Shown: positions 61,914-64,000 of the stretch, in pieces
Layout: every line of letters begins with the position of its first letter
How positions within the stretch are numbered: position 1 is the stretch's first letter
NCBI GenBank assembly: GCA_022600955.1
Contig: JAHZJK010000030.1
Location: 26,742-90,741, forward strand
Direction of reading: 5' to 3'
DNA length: 64,000 nucleotides
Source: Gammaproteobacteria bacterium
GTDB taxonomy: Bacteria; Pseudomonadota; Gammaproteobacteria; Steroidobacterales; Woeseiaceae
The notes under the pieces: generated by a model
What the model was told of the DNA's origin: nothing
The model's database searches: none
The model's input: the letters and a program-made list of their open reading frames with translations, nothing else
Program-made: the position numbers and the translations under genes

Positions 61914-63812
61914 TTACTGGAACAAGTCTTGTGCGGCCAGCGCGTCCTCGTTAATGATCACTTCGGCGTCAGCACGCAGCGACTGGACGAAGGCGACGAA
62001 ATCGCCCACGCCGTACTGGTCCGTCAGCTGCAGCTTGCCAGAATCTCGATCTGCGAGCGGAATCTGCTCTGGCCGGCCCGGAATAACGGCATCAACGCTA
62101 TACACCGTGTAGCCGCCCGTTCCGTTGCGTGTACTTCCTGTCGTCGGCTTGTCCTGAGTTGGCTTCAGGGCCGTGAATACAGCAGCCATCATGAATTGAT
62201 CCGCATTCTCGTCATTGCGAGTCATCAGAGACGGCGGCTGAACCTCCGCACTTGCTGCTGCTGCAGCAACCGCGAACTCTTCGCCCGCTGCCAGCGCATC
62301 AAGCATCTGCTGAGCACGTCCGGCCATCAATTCTTCCGAAGTCGACGAGATCAATGCCGTCTCAACCTGCTCACGCACTTCGCTCAGCGGCTGACGCGTC
62401 GCCGGATTGTGTTGCACCACGGAGAACACGGCGGTGCGATCCGCATCGAGTTCAACAATGTCTGACATTTGCGCACCCGACAATACAGTCGCGTCAAACA
62501 CAGCATCGACTGCGATCTGATTACCGGCGAAGGGTTCGCCGCCGTTACGCGAAAATCCTGTAAGCGTTTTCACTTCAGCAGCAACTGTCGACGCCAGCGC
62601 CCGAATGTCCGGCGCATCAAACAACGCGTCCGACAATTCCCGCTCGAGTCCGAGAAAACGGCCTTCGGCCTCGCGCTCCTGCAGTTCGACCAGCAACGAC
62701 GCACGTACCTGCTCAAACGGCAAAGGTCCGGACTCGAGAATCTTGTCAAGGCGCACAATGTGAAATCCAAAATCGCCCTTGATCGGGCCGCGGAAGGTCC
62801 CCTCTTGCATAGAGAATACTGCTTCGCCCAGCGCATCTGGCAACTGAGTCTCCGTCAACGCGCCCAGGTCACCACCGTTCGAGGCCGTGCCGCCGTCCTT
62901 GGAATACTGTCGAGCCAGTTCTGCGAACGACTCGCCGGAACGCGCGCGTGTCAGGATTTCCGTCGCAATATTTTCTGCGCCGGCTTCATCGTCGTCGAAC
63001 AAGATAAGAATGTGACGTGCCTGACGCTGTTCGTCTTGACGCAAACGATCCTTTTCCTGCTCGTAATAGTCGCGCAGTTGCTCCTCAGTGACTGCCACGT
63101 CTGCGGCAACAGACTGGCGCGTAATCTCGATGTATTCAATGTCCGCACTTTCGGGAATCTGAAACAACGCTGGATTGTCGTCGTAGTACGCCGAAATCAT
63201 TTCGTCAGTGACGTTGATCTCTGCAGCAACGCTCTCTGCGGACATCGTTGCTGTCGTGATTACGCGGCTTTCGAATGCAAGATTCAAAAAGCGACGATAG
63301 CTGGAAGGCGGTACGACTGACGAACCACGAATCGCACGTTGCAACTGATCTCGACGCAGCGACAACATTTGCGCCTGCTCGAACTCAGAGACAGTTCGAT
63401 TGTTTAGCTGCAGGACTTCAACATAGGTTTCCTGATCAAATTTGCCGTCAACCTGAAACTCCGGAATCTGGTGAACGAACTCGGTCAACTCCTGGGTACT
63501 GACCTGGAGGCCGGCTTCGACCAGGTAGTTGTCGACAACGCGCTGCTGAATCATTTGCTCCAGAATATTGCTGCGCAATTGCAGACGATACTCTTCGGGC
63601 AATGCCGCCAGCTGTGGATTCTGCTGCAGCTGGTCGCGGTAGGCCAGCTCGAACTGGCCAATGGCTATGTCCACGCCGTCCACCTTGGCGGCATAGCTCT
63701 GACCGATTGTCGCGAAGTTGGCGCCGCCAACGAAGACAAAGGAAAGGCCAATCGCGCCAAGGACCGCCAACGCGACCCAACCTGTGAGTTTCTCTCGAAT
63801 GTTTTGCAGCAT
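61914..63812 (-). CDS. ppiD: Periplasmic chaperone/peptidyl-prolyl isomerase PpiD
   Basis: Inner-membrane-anchored chaperone helping newly exported outer-membrane proteins, 632 aa. Seen: one membrane helix near the N-terminus (about 12-32), SurA_N-like helical domain to about 230, a parvulin (PPIC) domain at about 260-360 with ARHILILFDDDEAGA, SKDGGTASNGGDLG, FSMQEGTFRGPIKGDFGFHIVRL, and a C-terminal domain ending INEDALAAQDLFQ. In many gammaproteobacteria ppiD lies downstream of lon/hupB; here a tRNA-Asp gene precedes it. ATG at 63812 begins the LQNIREKLTGWVA N-terminus typical of the family. Confidence 0.95.
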   Translation of the reverse strand: MLQNIREKLTGWVALAVLGAIGLSFVFVGGANFATIGQSYAAKVDGVDIAIGQFELAYRDQLQQNPQLAALPEEYRLQLRSNILEQMIQQRVVDNYLVEAGLQVSTQELTEFVHQIPEFQVDGKFDQETYVEVLQLNNRTVSEFEQAQMLSLRRDQLQRAIRGSSVVPPSSYRRFLNLAFESRVITTATMSAESVAAEINVTDEMISAYYDDNPALFQIPESADIEYIEITRQSVAADVAVTEEQLRDYYEQEKDRLRQDEQRQARHILILFDDDEAGAENIATEILTRARSGESFAELARQYSKDGGTASNGGDLGALTETQLPDALGEAVFSMQEGTFRGPIKGDFGFHIVRLDKILESGPLPFEQVRASLLVELQEREAEGRFLGLERELSDALFDAPDIRALASTVAAEVKTLTGFSRNGGEPFAGNQIAVDAVFDATVLSGAQMSDIVELDADRTAVFSVVQHNPATRQPLSEVREQVETALISSTSEELMAGRAQQMLDALAAGEEFAVAAAAASAEVQPPSLMTRNDENADQFMMAAVFTALKPTQDKPTTGSTRNGTGGYTVYSVDAVIPGRPEQIPLADRDSGKLQLTDQYGVGDFVAFVQSLRADAEVIINEDALAAQDLFQ

Positions 63813-63884
63813 AAGTATCAGATCTTCTTGAAATGTAGGCGCACGCCGAAGCGAGCGAACTGAAGGCCGGGAATTCTATAAGAA

Positions 63885-63917
63885 AAAAGCCCCGGACCCA
63901 ACGGGCCCAGGGCTTTT
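63885..63917 (-). terminator. Rho-independent terminator after tRNA-Asp
   Basis: On the - strand, a 15-base-pair hairpin with a three-base loop (GTT), AAAAGCCC starting the stem, followed by a T-run. It ends transcription of the tRNA gene ahead of ppiD, which must then have its own promoter in the remaining 72 bases. Stem is complete apart from two G-T pairs. Confidence 0.9.
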
Positions 63918-63922
63918 ATTCA

Positions 63923-63999
63923 TGGCGGAGCGGACGGGACTCGAACCCGCGACCCCCGGCGTGACAGGCCGGTATTCTAACCAACTGAACTACCGCTCC
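63923..63999 (-). tRNA. tRNA-Asp (anticodon GTC)
   Basis: 77-base gene including an encoded CCA. Acceptor stem GGAGCGG pairs with CCGCTCC, discriminator G, D-loop GTTCAGTTGGTTAGAAT, anticodon arm CCGGC-CTGTCAC-GCCGG and T-arm GCGGG-TTCGAGT-CCCGT all fold as expected. It differs from the E. coli tRNA-Asp at only a few stem positions. The base at 64000 is outside the gene. Confidence 0.97.
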
Positions 64000-64000
64000 G

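Noticed and set aside
62469..63320. 283-codon open frame on the + strand opposite ppiD
   Set aside because: Shadow of ppiD; Arg- and Cys-rich translation without features.

Overview
The window looks like the chromosome of a gammaproteobacterium. The right end carries a yafS-like methyltransferase gene, rnhA and dnaQ in the familiar order, with mltD, nhaB, fabI, a glutamate/aspartate symporter gene, ppiD and a tRNA-Asp gene whose sequence is very close to the enterobacterial one. No transposase, integrase, phage gene or CRISPR array was seen. Genus cannot be fixed from the sequence; NhaB and the XrtA-type exopolysaccharide genes would fit a marine or saline-habitat species (inference). About 54 kb of the 64 kb is one very large surface-polysaccharide region, almost all transcribed leftwards (- strand) with many 1-30 base gene overlaps.

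Layout from left to right. 1-4.7 kb: an exopolysaccharide module of the type known from XrtA/PEP-CTERM loci (tyrosine kinase cut by the window edge, chain-length protein, small export lipoprotein, initiating sugar transferase). 4.9-7.0 kb: two rightward genes, a VanZ-like membrane protein and a UDP-GlcNAc 2-epimerase. 7.0-17 kb: sugar-nucleotide and assembly genes (phosphomannomutase, UDP-glucose dehydrogenase, WbpM-, WbpL- and WbpV-like proteins, glycosyltransferases, AsnB/WbpS-like amidotransferase), in an order like the Pseudomonas aeruginosa O6 O-antigen cluster. 17-26.6 kb: Wzy-like polymerase, Wzx flippase, glycosyltransferases, a four-enzyme dTDP-3-acetamido-3,6-dideoxyhexose cassette and Wzz. 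26.7-35.5 kb: a secreted zinc metalloprotease with six C-terminal repeats, a proline-rich membrane protein, a large SLBB-domain Wza-like exporter and two tandem Wzi-like outer-membrane proteins. 35.6-49.5 kb: an unusual block of four radical SAM proteins (three with B12-binding-type N-terminal regions, one of these fused to a nucleotidyltransferase-like module), three SAM methyltransferases, three glycosyltransferases and an ABC exporter. 49.6-54.6 kb: pgi, UDP-glucuronate 4-epimerase, UDP-GlcNAc 6-dehydrogenase and a glycosyltransferase. 54.6-64 kb: nhaB and housekeeping genes.

How it fits together (inference): UDP-glucose dehydrogenase, the glucuronate epimerase, UDP-GlcNAc dehydrogenase, WecB, the WbpM/WbpV pair and the RfbB/ketoisomerase/aminotransferase/acetyltransferase cassette would supply uronic acids, an acidic N-acetylhexosamine and two kinds of deoxyamino sugars. 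WbpL-like and EpsB-like enzymes would start two different lipid-linked glycans; Wzx/Wzy/Wzz would polymerise one, and the SLBB protein with the Wzi pair would export it and anchor it on the cell surface. The AsnB-like protein would amidate a uronic acid. The radical-SAM block has no obvious place in standard capsule chemistry and is the best candidate for an undescribed system: a methylated or otherwise radical-modified glycan, lipid or small molecule moved by its own ABC transporter. Two genes (the WbpM-like dehydratase and the rightmost glycosyltransferase) show coding continuing upstream of their first ATG with no standard start codon.
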